Of a DNA stretch of 64,000 nucleotides, positions 6,942 through 16,365 are shown piece after piece. The stretch's first letter is position 1. Each line of letters begins with the position of its first letter. Both the position numbers and the translations under genes were made by a program. The DNA comes from Flavobacterium ardleyense (lineage in GTDB: Bacteria; Bacteroidota; Bacteroidia; Flavobacteriales; Flavobacteriaceae): NCBI RefSeq assembly GCF_033547075.1, contig NZ_CP137891.1:1736001-1800000 (forward strand). The letters are read 5' to 3'. The notes under the pieces were generated by a model. The model made no database searches. It was not told the DNA's origin and saw nothing but the letters and a program-made list of their open reading frames with translations.

Positions 6942-8138
6942 ATGAAATTTGGTATTATTAAAGAAAGAAAAACTCCGCCGGATAGGAGAGTGGTTTTTAC
7001 TCCGGACGAATTAGTCAGATTGAAAGCAGAACACCCAGAAGCCGAAATTAAAGTTGAATCATCAGATATCCGTATTTTTCCTGATTCGGAATATGCCAAT
7101 GCTGGAATTGAAGTTGCCACAGATATGACCGACTGTGATGTGCTTTTTGGAGTGAAGGAAGTTCCGGTTGATGCTTTAATTCCCAACAAAAAATACTTCT
7201 TTTTTTCGCACACCATAAAAAAACAACCTTATAACAAAAAATTACTTCAAGCAATTCTTGCTAAGAAAATCGACTTGTACGATCACGAAACCATTGTTGA
7301 TGCAAACTTCAAAAGACTTATTGGATTTGGACGCTATGCTGGAATCGTGGGAATGTACAATGGTATTAGAGCTTTCGGAACAAAATTCGACCTTTTCAAA
7401 TTGCCAAAAGCCGAGACCTTAGAACATAGAGAAGATCTAATCAATCGATTAAAGAGAATTACACTACCGCCAGTGAAAATAGTAGTGACTGGAAAAGGAA
7501 AAGTTGGAAATGGTATCAAGGAAATGCTTGATGCTATGAAAATAAAAGAAGTCTCTATCGAAAACTATTTGACTAAGAATTATTCAGATCCGGTTTATAC
7601 CCAGATTACCGTTCTCGATTACAACAAACGCAAAGATGGTAAGCCATCCGAAAAATACGATTTCTATAACAATCCTACTGAGTACACTTCAGATTTTGCG
7701 CGTTTTGCAAATGTAAGTGACATCTTTATGGCAGGACATTTTGCCGGAAATGATGCGCCTGTGATTCTATCTCGCGAAATGCTACTGAGCAAAGACAACA
7801 AGATTAGAGTTATTGCCGACGTTTCCTGCGATGTTGATGGACCAATTGAAAGTACGATCAAAGCTTCGACCATTGCCGAGCCTATTTACGGCTATCTTCC
7901 TTCTGAACATAAAGAAGTAGATATTTTTCACCCAAGTGCAATTGTGGTTATGGCAGTGGATAATCTTCCTTGCGAATTACCAAAAGATGCTAGTGAAGGC
8001 TTTGGAGAAATGTTTATGGAACACGTCATTCCTGCTTTCTTTAACGGTGATAAAGACGGAATTCTGCAGAGAGCAAAAATGACCGAAAACGGACAGCTTA
8101 CCGAGCGTTTTAAATACTTGCAAAGCTACGTCGAATAA
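6942..8138 (+). CDS. Lys1/LKR-like saccharopine dehydrogenase (alanine dehydrogenase/PNT family)
   Basis: This is an NAD(P)-dependent oxidoreductase of the alanine dehydrogenase/saccharopine dehydrogenase superfamily, 398 residues. The N-terminal half carries GVKEVP (Lys72) and FSHTIKKQ (His90). These correspond to the Lys/His pair that acts in saccharopine dehydrogenase, and the second motif is typical of the lysine-ketoglutarate reductase branch. The nucleotide-binding loop GKGKVGNG is at 184-191, and a conserved ADVSCDVDGP follows near 285-295. It may act in lysine degradation or another amino-acid redox step; the exact substrate is uncertain and databases may label homologues alanine dehydrogenase. 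It is a single gene with its own promoter and terminator, placed after a repeat-rich region. Confidence 0.8.
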   Translation: MKFGIIKERKTPPDRRVVFTPDELVRLKAEHPEAEIKVESSDIRIFPDSEYANAGIEVATDMTDCDVLFGVKEVPVDALIPNKKYFFFSHTIKKQPYNKKLLQAILAKKIDLYDHETIVDANFKRLIGFGRYAGIVGMYNGIRAFGTKFDLFKLPKAETLEHREDLINRLKRITLPPVKIVVTGKGKVGNGIKEMLDAMKIKEVSIENYLTKNYSDPVYTQITVLDYNKRKDGKPSEKYDFYNNPTEYTSDFARFANVSDIFMAGHFAGNDAPVILSREMLLSKDNKIRVIADVSCDVDGPIESTIKASTIAEPIYGYLPSEHKEVDIFHPSAIVVMAVDNLPCELPKDASEGFGEMFMEHVIPAFFNGDKDGILQRAKMTENGQLTERFKYLQSYVE

Positions 8139-8146
8139 TATTTCTC

Positions 8147-8178
8147 AAAAACAGCCTCCCTTTTCGGAGGCTGTTTTT
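8147..8178 (+). terminator. Rho-independent terminator
   Basis: ACAGCCTCC (8151-8159) pairs with GGAGGCTGT (8166-8174), followed by a T run. It ends the dehydrogenase transcript. Confidence 0.9.
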
Positions 8179-8189
8179 GTAATATAAAA

Positions 8190-8197
8190 TACCTTTG
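8190..8197 (+). promoter_or_regulatory. -7 element that decides the CDF start
   Basis: TACCTTTG fits TAnnTTTG. The start point it predicts (about 8204) makes a TTG start at 8208 unlikely and favours the ATG at 8229. A -33 TTG at the right spacing is not evident. Confidence 0.45.
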
Positions 8198-8228
8198 TCG
8201 TTCACCCTTGCCCAAAATCAAAATTACA

Positions 8229-9125
8229 ATGCCTGTCAAAGCAAAACTTGCCTCAAATAAGGACAAAGCTATTAAAGCAACCTACTTCAGCATTGCTGGA
8301 AATATCTGCTTGGCAATCATTAAAGGCTTTGCAGGAGTTTTTGGAAACTCCTACGCTCTTGTAGCAGATGCAATCGAATCAACAACAGATATTTTTGCGT
8401 CTATTCTGGTGTTGTTTGGAATAAAATATTCTAGTCGCCCCGCAGATGAAAACCATCCCTACGGACACGGAAGAGCCGAGCCGCTGATTACTTTTCTAGT
8501 TGTGGGATTTTTAATTTTTTCTGCTATTTTAATCGCCTACCACAGTATTCAAAATATAAACACACCGCACCAATTACCAAAGTCGTGGACGCTTTATGTT
8601 TTGGCAGCAATTATTATTTGGAAAGAACTTTCGTATCGAATTGTGCTTAAAAAAAGTAAAGAAACCAATAGCTCTGCACTCAAAGCAGATGCGTGGCACC
8701 ATCGCAGCGACGCAATCACGTCGGTAGCAGCATTTATCGGAATTTCGATAGCGCTGTTTATGGGCCCAGGTTACGAAACGGCTGATGATTGGGCAGCATT
8801 GTTTGCATCAGGTTTTATTTTGTATAATTGCTATTTAATTTTCCGACCGGCGCTTGCCGAAATAATGGACGAAGACCTGCACAATGATCTTATTGAGGAT
8901 ATTCGGAAAGTTGCGAAAACTGTACCAGGCATATTATATACAGAGAAATGCTTCGTTCGAAAAGCCGGGATGACTTACCAGGTCGACTTGCATGCAGTGG
9001 TAGATGCGACAATTACGGTGCGGGAAGGTCATGAATTATCTCATAAACTTCAAGATGCCTTACAGCTAGAAATCCCCGAATTGAGTCATGTTTTGATTCA
9101 TATTGAGCCAAATGATTATGATTAA
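8229..9125 (+). CDS. Cation diffusion facilitator family metal exporter
   Basis: This is an inner-membrane proton/divalent-metal antiporter of the CDF (ZitB/FieF-like) family, which usually exports Zn, Fe, Co or Mn. The membrane half (about residues 15-205) carries the two family metal motifs: ADAIESTTD in the second helix and ADAWHHRSD in the fifth. HPYGHGRAEPL precedes the third helix. The C-terminal cytoplasmic domain (about 210-298) has the usual metal-sensing ferredoxin-like pattern, ending HVLIHIEP. I start at the ATG at 8229; a longer TTG start at 8208 is contradicted by the promoter position. The length of 298 residues is normal. No regulator lies beside it, so the metal cannot be named. 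Confidence 0.92.
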   Translation: MPVKAKLASNKDKAIKATYFSIAGNICLAIIKGFAGVFGNSYALVADAIESTTDIFASILVLFGIKYSSRPADENHPYGHGRAEPLITFLVVGFLIFSAILIAYHSIQNINTPHQLPKSWTLYVLAAIIIWKELSYRIVLKKSKETNSSALKADAWHHRSDAITSVAAFIGISIALFMGPGYETADDWAALFASGFILYNCYLIFRPALAEIMDEDLHNDLIEDIRKVAKTVPGILYTEKCFVRKAGMTYQVDLHAVVDATITVREGHELSHKLQDALQLEIPELSHVLIHIEPNDYD

Positions 9126-9210
9126 TGTGCGATTTAATTATTAAATTTAAATCAAAAAATTCATATTGACCTCAACTAAAAACAGCGACTTTCAGTAGCA
9201 CTAATTATAT

Positions 9211-9471
9211 ATGAAAAATAGAATATTTTCAGGAAGTATTGGAATTTTAATAGGATATGTTCTACTTATTTTAGCCATTGATATCTTGTCCAAGCCCGAC
9301 AATATCGCAGTATCTCTAAAACCCTTTGAAAGTTTCGCAACCTATTTTTTTGGATTTGTTTTTGTCCTTGGCAATTTAGGTTGGATTGTTGGAGGAATTT
9401 TTTTAGTGGTTTATTTCATTATTTGCTTTCGAATAGCGGCTTGGATCGGTTCAAAACTCATCAATGGATAA
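9211..9471 (+). CDS. Small two-helix membrane protein, unknown
   Basis: I do not recognise this 86-residue protein. It has two to three hydrophobic stretches: about residues 8-27 (IGILIGYVLLILAIDIL), 44-60 (ATYFFGFVFVLGNLGWI) and 61-78. The plausible ATG and the coding-like codon use support a real gene. It stands between the CDF transporter and the GMC oxidoreductase on the same strand, with gaps of 85 and 56 bases, so co-transcription with either is possible but not shown. Confidence 0.6.
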   Translation: MKNRIFSGSIGILIGYVLLILAIDILSKPDNIAVSLKPFESFATYFFGFVFVLGNLGWIVGGIFLVVYFIICFRIAAWIGSKLING

Positions 9472-9527
9472 TTTTTATCCCGTAGAATATAACTTTTAGC
9501 GTATACCTAAAATAACAAAAATATAAA

Positions 9528-11138
9528 TTGGAAAGAAGAACTTTTATCAAGGTTGCAGCTGCCTCAGGTGCTGGCATTATAGCTTCAAATGCAATGGGAC
9601 TAAGTATGGATATAAAACAAACAGAACAAATTGTCGATAATCTAATAATTGGATCGGGTTATGGTGGAGCTGTTGCAGCATTGCGATTGACTCAGTCAGG
9701 CAAGAATGTCGGTATGCTCGAAATGGGTTTGGATTGGGAAAAAGATGGTGGAAAATACAAACCTTTTTCTGATTTGATTACGCCAAAAAACAATTCGACC
9801 TGGCTTAAAAAGACTTCTCAAGCACCGATGATGAATATTGCACATTTCAACAAACGATTTACGGGTGTGTTGGCTCGAATGGATTTCGAAAATGTCAAAG
9901 TATACGGTGGACGAGGTGTTGGTGGAGGATCTTTGGTCAATGGGGGTATGGCTGTACAACCTAAGAAAGATTATTTTATTGAAAAATTTCCGGAGCTTGA
10001 TGCAGAGAAATTTTGGAATACTTATTTCCCATTAGCCAAAGAGGAATTGGAAGTCAATGAAATCCCTGATGACTACTATCAAGAATCATCTTATTATAAA
10101 TTTGCACGCGTTGGCGAAAGTGAAGCCCACAATGCTGGATTTAAAACCATTAGAGTTCCCAATGTTTATTCTTTTGATTATATGAAAAAAGAAGAAGCGG
10201 GAGAAGTTCCAAAATCTGCTTTGGGGCGAGAAGTGATTTATGGAAATAATTACGGAAAGCAAAGTCTCGAAAAAACCTACTTAAAGAAAGCGCTGCAAAC
10301 GGGACTTTTGACTATACAAGATTTGCATCGAGTTGATTATTTCGAACAATCCGAAACAGGTTATACCGTTTATGTCGATGTGCTTGATACCGCAGGATTG
10401 GTGGTAGAAAAGAAAACAATTCAATGTAAAAAATTATTTTTGAATGCTGGAAGTTTAGGAACTACCAAACTTTTATTAGCATCCAAATTAAAAGGAAATT
10501 TAAAAAATTTAGATGCAACCGTCGGATTTGGCTGGGGAAATAACGGAAATGTGATGACCGGTCGAAATATGGTTAACACCCTTTTTAATAGAGTTGAAAA
10601 TAAATCTATCGAAAAAAATTACAGTGTCGGAACGGGTCTAAATCAAAGTACTATTCCTGTTGCCGGTATTGATAATTGGGAAGATAAAGCACATTCTTTC
10701 TTTGCCGAAATTTCGCCTCTACCAATGGGTTTAGAAGTTTATACCGCACTTTATTTAATTATCAATAGAGTTCCAATTCCTGGGCACATCACCTTTGATG
10801 CAGCCCTAAATGATATCAAAATACATTGGGAAGCAGATAATTTTGAACATACCGTAGAGAACGCAAAGTATTTTATTAAAAAAATGAATAAATCAAACGG
10901 CGGAACCGCTGCAGGTTTACTTTGGAAAGGCGGATACGGAGCAGATATTTGTTACCATCCACTAGGTGGTGCGGTCATTGGCCAAAGTACAGATCTCTTT
11001 GGTCGTGTAAAAGGTTATCAAAATTTATATATCAATGATGGCGCCTTGGTTCCCGCAAGTATTGGAGTAAATCCGTTTTTAACCATTACAGCCTTGGCCG
11101 AATATTGTATGGAAGAAATTATTAAAATGGATTTTTAA
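9528..11138 (+). CDS. GMC oxidoreductase of the cholesterol oxidase-like group, Tat-exported
   Basis: This is an FAD-dependent GMC-type alcohol oxidase or dehydrogenase. A TTG start gives MERRTFIKVAAASGAG, a twin-arginine signal, so export to the periplasm in folded form is likely; no ATG further down would keep this signal. The FAD-binding loop GSGYGG is at residues 42-47. Near the C-terminus, CYHPLGG (His at about 477) and GVNPFLT (Asn at about 515) match the catalytic His and Asn of cholesterol oxidases. The length of 536 residues fits that group. Substrate is unknown; sterol or another hydrophobic alcohol is possible. The downstream sugar transporter is 200 bases away and probably has its own promoter. 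Confidence 0.85.
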   Translation: MERRTFIKVAAASGAGIIASNAMGLSMDIKQTEQIVDNLIIGSGYGGAVAALRLTQSGKNVGMLEMGLDWEKDGGKYKPFSDLITPKNNSTWLKKTSQAPMMNIAHFNKRFTGVLARMDFENVKVYGGRGVGGGSLVNGGMAVQPKKDYFIEKFPELDAEKFWNTYFPLAKEELEVNEIPDDYYQESSYYKFARVGESEAHNAGFKTIRVPNVYSFDYMKKEEAGEVPKSALGREVIYGNNYGKQSLEKTYLKKALQTGLLTIQDLHRVDYFEQSETGYTVYVDVLDTAGLVVEKKTIQCKKLFLNAGSLGTTKLLLASKLKGNLKNLDATVGFGWGNNGNVMTGRNMVNTLFNRVENKSIEKNYSVGTGLNQSTIPVAGIDNWEDKAHSFFAEISPLPMGLEVYTALYLIINRVPIPGHITFDAALNDIKIHWEADNFEHTVENAKYFIKKMNKSNGGTAAGLLWKGGYGADICYHPLGGAVIGQSTDLFGRVKGYQNLYINDGALVPASIGVNPFLTITALAEYCMEEIIKMDF

Positions 11139-11338
11139 AGTGATGAGGTAGGGAGTAGAACGGGATTATTTTAGATAATTACAATCAGCCTAGTAAAGTA
11201 CAAAACTAGTTGCACGTAGGAATCGCCTAAAAAAATCTTACTGACTAAGCATTTTTAATTGTATTTTCGTTTTGCGAAAAAATAGGTTTAAAATCTAAAT
11301 CTACAATAAATTCAAAAAACGATTTTTTAAAATATTCT

Positions 11339-13111
11339 ATGGAAAATACTCCCATCAAAACCAACTATCCTGCATTATATACATTAATTACGGTATTTTT
11401 CTTCTGGGGATTTATTGCGGCTGGAAACAGCATCTTTATTCCGTTTTGTAAATCATACTTCTCTCTAGATCAATTTCAATCTCAATTAATTGACTTTGCT
11501 TTCTATACTGCTTACTATTTAGGTGCTTTAATTCTTTTTGCCTTTGGGGCACTTAACGGAAAAGACCTTGTAGGAAAATGGGGTTATAAAAAGAGTATCG
11601 TCTACGGCTTATTATTTTCGGCCTTGGGAGCGGGAGCAATGATCGTTGCGGTAGAAGCAAACCTATATACAGGAATGCTTGTCGGACTTTTTATAGTAGC
11701 TCTTGGATTTTCACTTCAACAGACTGCGGCAAATCCTTTTGCCATTCTGCTAGGAGATCCTAAAACCGGTGCTAGTCGGGTGAATCTTGGTGGAGGAATC
11801 AACTCCTTTGGTACGACGATTGGCCCTCTCGTAGTAGCATTTGCATTATTTGGAACTACCGCGACGGTGAGTGACGATCAGATTGCCGCACTCCCGCTAG
11901 ACAAAGTGGTGATTTTATACATTGGAGTTGGGTTGCTATTTGTAGCCGCCGCCGCAATGTTTTGGTTCTCAAAAAAAGTACCTGCTACAATTTATGATGA
12001 ACCGATTGAAAAAGCTAATAAAGCTTTGAAAACTCTAATCGTAATGACCGTTTTGTTGGTATTGGCCTTCGCTCCAGTTTTCCTGAGTTACAAAAGTGAT
12101 TCGGCAATTGCGATCGAAAAACTTCAGACAGAAAATAATGTACTTACCACCTCAACAGAAGTCGTAGGCTCAGATATTACAATCATTTCGACCGAAAACA
12201 TTGAAGAAACAATTCAAAAAAATAATGCTGAAATTGCCGCGATTTCGCATCCACTTGAGCAACAACGAATGTTATGGCTTGTTGGAGCTCTTGTAGTTGT
12301 AGTTGGAGGTCTTTTGTTTGCTAATGCGCGTGCAATAAAAAAACCAGAAGGTTGGGGTGCCATGCAATATCCACAACTCGTCTTGGGAATGCTAGCTATC
12401 TTTACCTACGTTGGGGTAGAAGTGGCTATTGGAAGTAATCTGGGCGAATTGCTGAAACTTCCAGAATTTGGATCTCATCCCTCTTCGGATATCGCACCTT
12501 ATGTATCGATGTATTGGGGGAGTTTGATGATTGGAAGATGGGCGGGCGCGATTACAGTTTTTAATTTAACTGGCATTAAGAAAACTATTGCTCTAATTAT
12601 AGTTCCTCTAATCGCTTTTGCGATTATTATTGGAGTCAATACGCTTGCTAATAAAGATATGACGCCGTTATATTACTATGTATTCTGTGTTTTTATCCAG
12701 ATAATTGCAATGTTTTTATGCAAAGACAAACCCGCGCGAACCTTGTTAATTTTCTCGATATTGGGTGTAATTGCCATTGTGATCGGACTGATGACCGAAG
12801 GTACAATAGCAATTTACGCAATTCTTGCGGGCGGTTTGGCTTGTAGTATTATGTGGCCGGCAATTTTTAGTTTGGCGCTCTTAGGCTTAGGAAAATACAC
12901 TGCACAAGGATCTGCTTTCTTGGTAATGATGATTTTGGGAGGAGGAATTATTCCGCCAATTCAAGGAAAATTATCTGATATTGCTGGGGTAGGAATTCAA
13001 ATGTCTTATGTAATTCCGCTTTTGTGTTTTGGCTATTTAGTCTATTATGCAGTGGCTGTAAAGGGAATTTTAAAACGTCAGAATATTGATGTGGATGAGG
13101 TTGTAGTTTAA
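11339..13111 (+). CDS. Sugar MFS transporter (FucP/GluP-like) with an enlarged middle
   Basis: This is a major facilitator proton/sugar symporter of the fucose-glucose/galactose permease type. The start FFFWGFIAAGNSIFIPF and QTAANPFAILLG with GGGINSFGTTIGP are typical of this family. At 590 residues it is about 100-150 longer than usual. Between the two six-helix halves (about residues 225-330) lie extra hydrophobic segments flanking a polar loop of about 60 residues that is rich in Thr, Glu and Asn. The C-terminal half (MYWGSLMIGRWAG and on) is standard. It ends at a terminator shared with acnA. The sugar transported cannot be told; no catabolic genes are adjacent. Confidence 0.88.
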   Translation: MENTPIKTNYPALYTLITVFFFWGFIAAGNSIFIPFCKSYFSLDQFQSQLIDFAFYTAYYLGALILFAFGALNGKDLVGKWGYKKSIVYGLLFSALGAGAMIVAVEANLYTGMLVGLFIVALGFSLQQTAANPFAILLGDPKTGASRVNLGGGINSFGTTIGPLVVAFALFGTTATVSDDQIAALPLDKVVILYIGVGLLFVAAAAMFWFSKKVPATIYDEPIEKANKALKTLIVMTVLLVLAFAPVFLSYKSDSAIAIEKLQTENNVLTTSTEVVGSDITIISTENIEETIQKNNAEIAAISHPLEQQRMLWLVGALVVVVGGLLFANARAIKKPEGWGAMQYPQLVLGMLAIFTYVGVEVAIGSNLGELLKLPEFGSHPSSDIAPYVSMYWGSLMIGRWAGAITVFNLTGIKKTIALIIVPLIAFAIIIGVNTLANKDMTPLYYYVFCVFIQIIAMFLCKDKPARTLLIFSILGVIAIVIGLMTEGTIAIYAILAGGLACSIMWPAIFSLALLGLGKYTAQGSAFLVMMILGGGIIPPIQGKLSDIAGVGIQMSYVIPLLCFGYLVYYAVAVKGILKRQNIDVDEVVV

Positions 13112-13131
13112 ATCTCGAATATAGTATAAAT

Positions 13132-13169
13132 AAAATAGCCTCCGTTTTAATGTGGAGGCTATTTTTTTT
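13132..13169 (+). terminator. Bidirectional terminator between the MFS gene and acnA
   Basis: AATAGCCTCC (13134-13143) pairs with GGAGGCTATT (13154-13163), with A and T runs on both sides. It can end both convergent transcripts. Confidence 0.85.
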
Positions 13170-13183
13170 GGTGGTTCTGACGA

Positions 13184-15961
13184 TTATTTCTTCAGAAATT
13201 CTCTCAACACATATTGCAAGATTCCTCCATTTCGGTAGTACTCAATTTCTATGGCCGAGTCTAGTCGTGCAATAGCTTTGAAGTTAATTTGCGTTCCGTC
13301 TTCTCTTTCTGCCCGAACATCAACTTCCTTCAAAGGTTTTAAATTTGCTTCCAAACCAGTGATCGAGAAAACTTCTTTTCCTGTCAATCCTAGACTTGCT
13401 GCTGTCTGTCCAGGAAGGTATTGCATTGGCAAAACGCCCATACCCACAAGATTGCTGCGGTGAATACGTTCGTAACTTTCGGCAATTACCGCTTTTACAC
13501 CTAACAAAATTGTTCCTTTGGCAGCCCAATCTCGAGAAGAGCCACTTCCATATTCTTTCCCCGTCAAGATTACTAAGGGCGTATTAGTCTCTTTGTATCG
13601 CTGTGCAGCATCGTAGACAAACATTTCTTCGCCTGTGGGTAAGAACGTTGTAAAGCCACCTTCTTTGGTTGCAATTTGATTTTTTATTCGAACATTAGCA
13701 AAAGTTCCACGCACCATTACTTCATCATTTCCACGTCTCGAACCGTAAGAATTAAAATCTTTTTTATCAATACCTCTACTCATCAAGTATTGACCAGCAG
13801 CTGAGTCTTCAGAAAATTGACCAGCAGGCGAAATATGGTCAGTGGTGATGCTATCTCCCAAAACCATTAAGGCTCGAGCATTTGTAATATTATTAATTGC
13901 TTCAGGCATTGCTGAAATATCTTTGAAAAACGGAACTTCTTTCACGTAAGTGGATTCATCATCCCACTGATACAATTTGTCTTCAGGAACTTCAAGATTT
14001 TGCCAAATTTCATTTCCTTCGAAAATTTCGCTATAGCTACTCTCAAAATCTGCTGGAGTTAAAACTTCGCGCATTATATCATTGATTTCTTGATTAGTAG
14101 GCCAAATATCCTTTAAAAATACCGGTTGCTGATTGGGATCGTAATTTATTGGCTCATTTATCAAATCGATGTCAATTCTTCCCGCCAAGGCATAAGCCAC
14201 CACTAGCATCGGTGACATCAGGAAATTCATTTTGACCTGTGGATGAATACGTGCTTCAAAGTTTCGATTGCCCGAAAGAACCGAAGCTACAACAAGGTCA
14301 TAATCATCAACAGCTTTCGAAATATAGGGAGGTAGCGGGCCAGAATTTCCAATACATGAAGTACAGCCATAGCCTACAAGGTGAAATTGTAGCGCTTCGA
14401 AATCATCCATCAAATCTGCTTTTTCGAGGTAATCAGTTACTACTTTTGATCCTGGAGCCAAGGATGGTTTGACCCACGGTCTAATATCGAGTCCGTGTTC
14501 ACGCGCTTTTCTTGCCACTAGTCCAGCGCCAATCATCACGTACGGATTGGAAGTATTGGTACAAGATGTAATCGCAGCGATAGCAACGGCTCCATCTGAT
14601 AATTCAAATTTTTCTTGACCGAGTGTAATCCACACCTTTTTTAGGTAATCGGCATCTGTTTCTTCTTCAATTTTAGACTCAGGTCTTTGAGTTTCGTGCT
14701 TTTCAACCGGTTGGCCACCACCTTCTGCAAACCAGTTTGAAAGTTGTTTTACCGATTTTTCCTGATAAGTTCGACCGTAATTTTCGTCCATCAATTCAAT
14801 AAAACGATTTTTAAAATCTTTGAGAAGGATTTTATCCTGCGGACGTTTGGGCCCAGCTACCGTTGGTTCTATGGTTGAAATGTCCAAAGTTACCGTATCT
14901 GTATAATTAATTAGATCTTCATTTTCGCGCCATAGCATATTGGCTTTACAGTAATCTTCAACTAGCGAAATCTGCTTCTTAGAGCGGTTGCTTTGCTCCA
15001 TATATTCGAGCGTTTTGTGATCGATAGGGAAGTAGGTGATGGTGCTTCCAAATTCTGGCGACATATTTCCGATTGTTGCACGATCTGGCACCGAAAGATT
15101 GTCTAATCCAGGTCCAAAAACTTCAACAAATTTGCCCACAACCCCATATTTACGTAGTACTTCGGCAATAGTCAAAACAAGGTCGGTTGCGGTACATCCT
15201 AATGGAAGGTCACCTACTAGTTTTAGTCCGATTACTTCTGGCATAATAAAATACAGCGGTTGACCGAGAATGGCAGCTTCCGCTTCAATTCCACCAACTC
15301 CCCAGGCTACTACTCCAATCCCATTAACCATCGGAGTATGGCTATCAGTCCCTACAACTGTGTCTGGAAATACTTCGCCATTGCGTTCAATAACTCCCTT
15401 TGATAAATATTCGAGGTTTACTTGGTGGCAGATTCCCATTCCTGGAGGAACTACACTAAAGTTATTAAAGGATTTCTGTGCCCATTTTAAAAAAGAATAG
15501 CGCTCTTGATTTCGCTTGTATTCTTCCTCCATATTTTTCTCTAAGGCATATTTAGTTCCAAAATAATCTACTTGTACTGAATGGTCAATTACCAAATCTA
15601 CAGGAATCAGAGGATTTATTTCTTCTGCATTTTTTCCTTGTCGCGCAGCTTCTGCTCTTAATGACGCAATGTCTACAACGGCGGGAACTCCAGTAAAATC
15701 TTGCATCAACACGCGAGCTGGTTTAAACGGAATGTCTTTGTCAGAGCCGACTGGAGTCCAATGTAGTAAAGTTTCGATGCTTTCTTTGGTAATCGCAAAA
15801 TCATCGTAATTTCTTAAAACGTTTTCTAATAATATTCGGATGGAAAACGGCAGTTTGTTGATATTATAGCCTTGATTTTGAAGTTCGGTTAAGCTGTAAT
15901 AAGTAAAAGTGTCACTTTTGGTGGTGAGTAACTTTTTGACTTTGTAAGGATCTTTGTCCAT
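13184..15961 (-). CDS. acnA: Aconitate hydratase, AcnA/IRP1 type
   Basis: This TCA-cycle enzyme isomerises citrate to isocitrate through cis-aconitate with a 4Fe-4S cluster in the cytoplasm. The three cluster ligands are visible: Cys467 in SCTNTSNP, and Cys533 and Cys536 in GYGCTSCIGN. The 66- and 3-residue spacing is the same as in IRP1-type aconitases. The N-terminal substrate region VLMQDFTGVPAVVD and the swivel-domain GSGSSRDWAAKGT are present. The length of 925 residues is that of AcnA rather than AcnB. It is a single gene, convergent with the sugar transporter, with no other TCA-cycle gene nearby. The upstream 400 bases contain no gene. Confidence 0.97.
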   Translation of the reverse strand: MDKDPYKVKKLLTTKSDTFTYYSLTELQNQGYNINKLPFSIRILLENVLRNYDDFAITKESIETLLHWTPVGSDKDIPFKPARVLMQDFTGVPAVVDIASLRAEAARQGKNAEEINPLIPVDLVIDHSVQVDYFGTKYALEKNMEEEYKRNQERYSFLKWAQKSFNNFSVVPPGMGICHQVNLEYLSKGVIERNGEVFPDTVVGTDSHTPMVNGIGVVAWGVGGIEAEAAILGQPLYFIMPEVIGLKLVGDLPLGCTATDLVLTIAEVLRKYGVVGKFVEVFGPGLDNLSVPDRATIGNMSPEFGSTITYFPIDHKTLEYMEQSNRSKKQISLVEDYCKANMLWRENEDLINYTDTVTLDISTIEPTVAGPKRPQDKILLKDFKNRFIELMDENYGRTYQEKSVKQLSNWFAEGGGQPVEKHETQRPESKIEEETDADYLKKVWITLGQEKFELSDGAVAIAAITSCTNTSNPYVMIGAGLVARKAREHGLDIRPWVKPSLAPGSKVVTDYLEKADLMDDFEALQFHLVGYGCTSCIGNSGPLPPYISKAVDDYDLVVASVLSGNRNFEARIHPQVKMNFLMSPMLVVAYALAGRIDIDLINEPINYDPNQQPVFLKDIWPTNQEINDIMREVLTPADFESSYSEIFEGNEIWQNLEVPEDKLYQWDDESTYVKEVPFFKDISAMPEAINNITNARALMVLGDSITTDHISPAGQFSEDSAAGQYLMSRGIDKKDFNSYGSRRGNDEVMVRGTFANVRIKNQIATKEGGFTTFLPTGEEMFVYDAAQRYKETNTPLVILTGKEYGSGSSRDWAAKGTILLGVKAVIAESYERIHRSNLVGMGVLPMQYLPGQTAASLGLTGKEVFSITGLEANLKPLKEVDVRAEREDGTQINFKAIARLDSAIEIEYYRNGGILQYVLREFLKK

Positions 15962-16365
15962 AGTTTATATTTTTTTATAGTTCGAAATCTTTGGTTAATA
16001 GCGAATTAATTAAGTTTATTCAATATCGAAATAAGAGATGCTTTGGATATTAAATTTATCTAAGATTGATCTCTGACCTTGTAAGGAAAAAAACTTGTTA
16101 CTGTTAAAGATACTTAATTTTTAAAAAAATTACTATTAAAGCTACGTTAACATATTTTTTGTAATCTGATAAATAGCTGTGTTTAAAGTCAGAATTGGCC
16201 TGAAGCTATTTTGTTAGAATTTCATTGCTAAAGCTCCAATGTAGAATTCTCGCTCCCCTTATTTGGAGCGGGCTGGGGGAGAGATCTTGCTGCGATTTTA
16301 TCCAAGTAAAAAAGCCTCTTATCCGAAGACAAAAGGCTTTTTAAAAAAAACTTTTTATAAAGATT
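15962..16365. other. Gene-free stretch upstream of acnA
   Basis: No gene is seen. It holds the presumed acnA promoter region, an AT-rich middle, a short GC-rich hairpin (CGCTCC 16251-16256 and GGAGCG 16265-16270, followed by GGCTGGGGGAG) related to the element at 6366-6428, and the terminator of the gene at 16366. Confidence 0.6.
16309..16342 (-). terminator. Terminator of the 16366 outer-membrane protein gene
   Basis: AAAAAGCCT (about 16309-16317) pairs with AGGCTTTTT (16334-16342). Read on the minus strand, the stem ends in a T run. Confidence 0.75.

Noticed and set aside
11139-11338. Possible tRNA or small RNA between the GMC oxidoreductase and MFS genes
   Set aside because: No cloverleaf, terminator or consistent promoter was seen.
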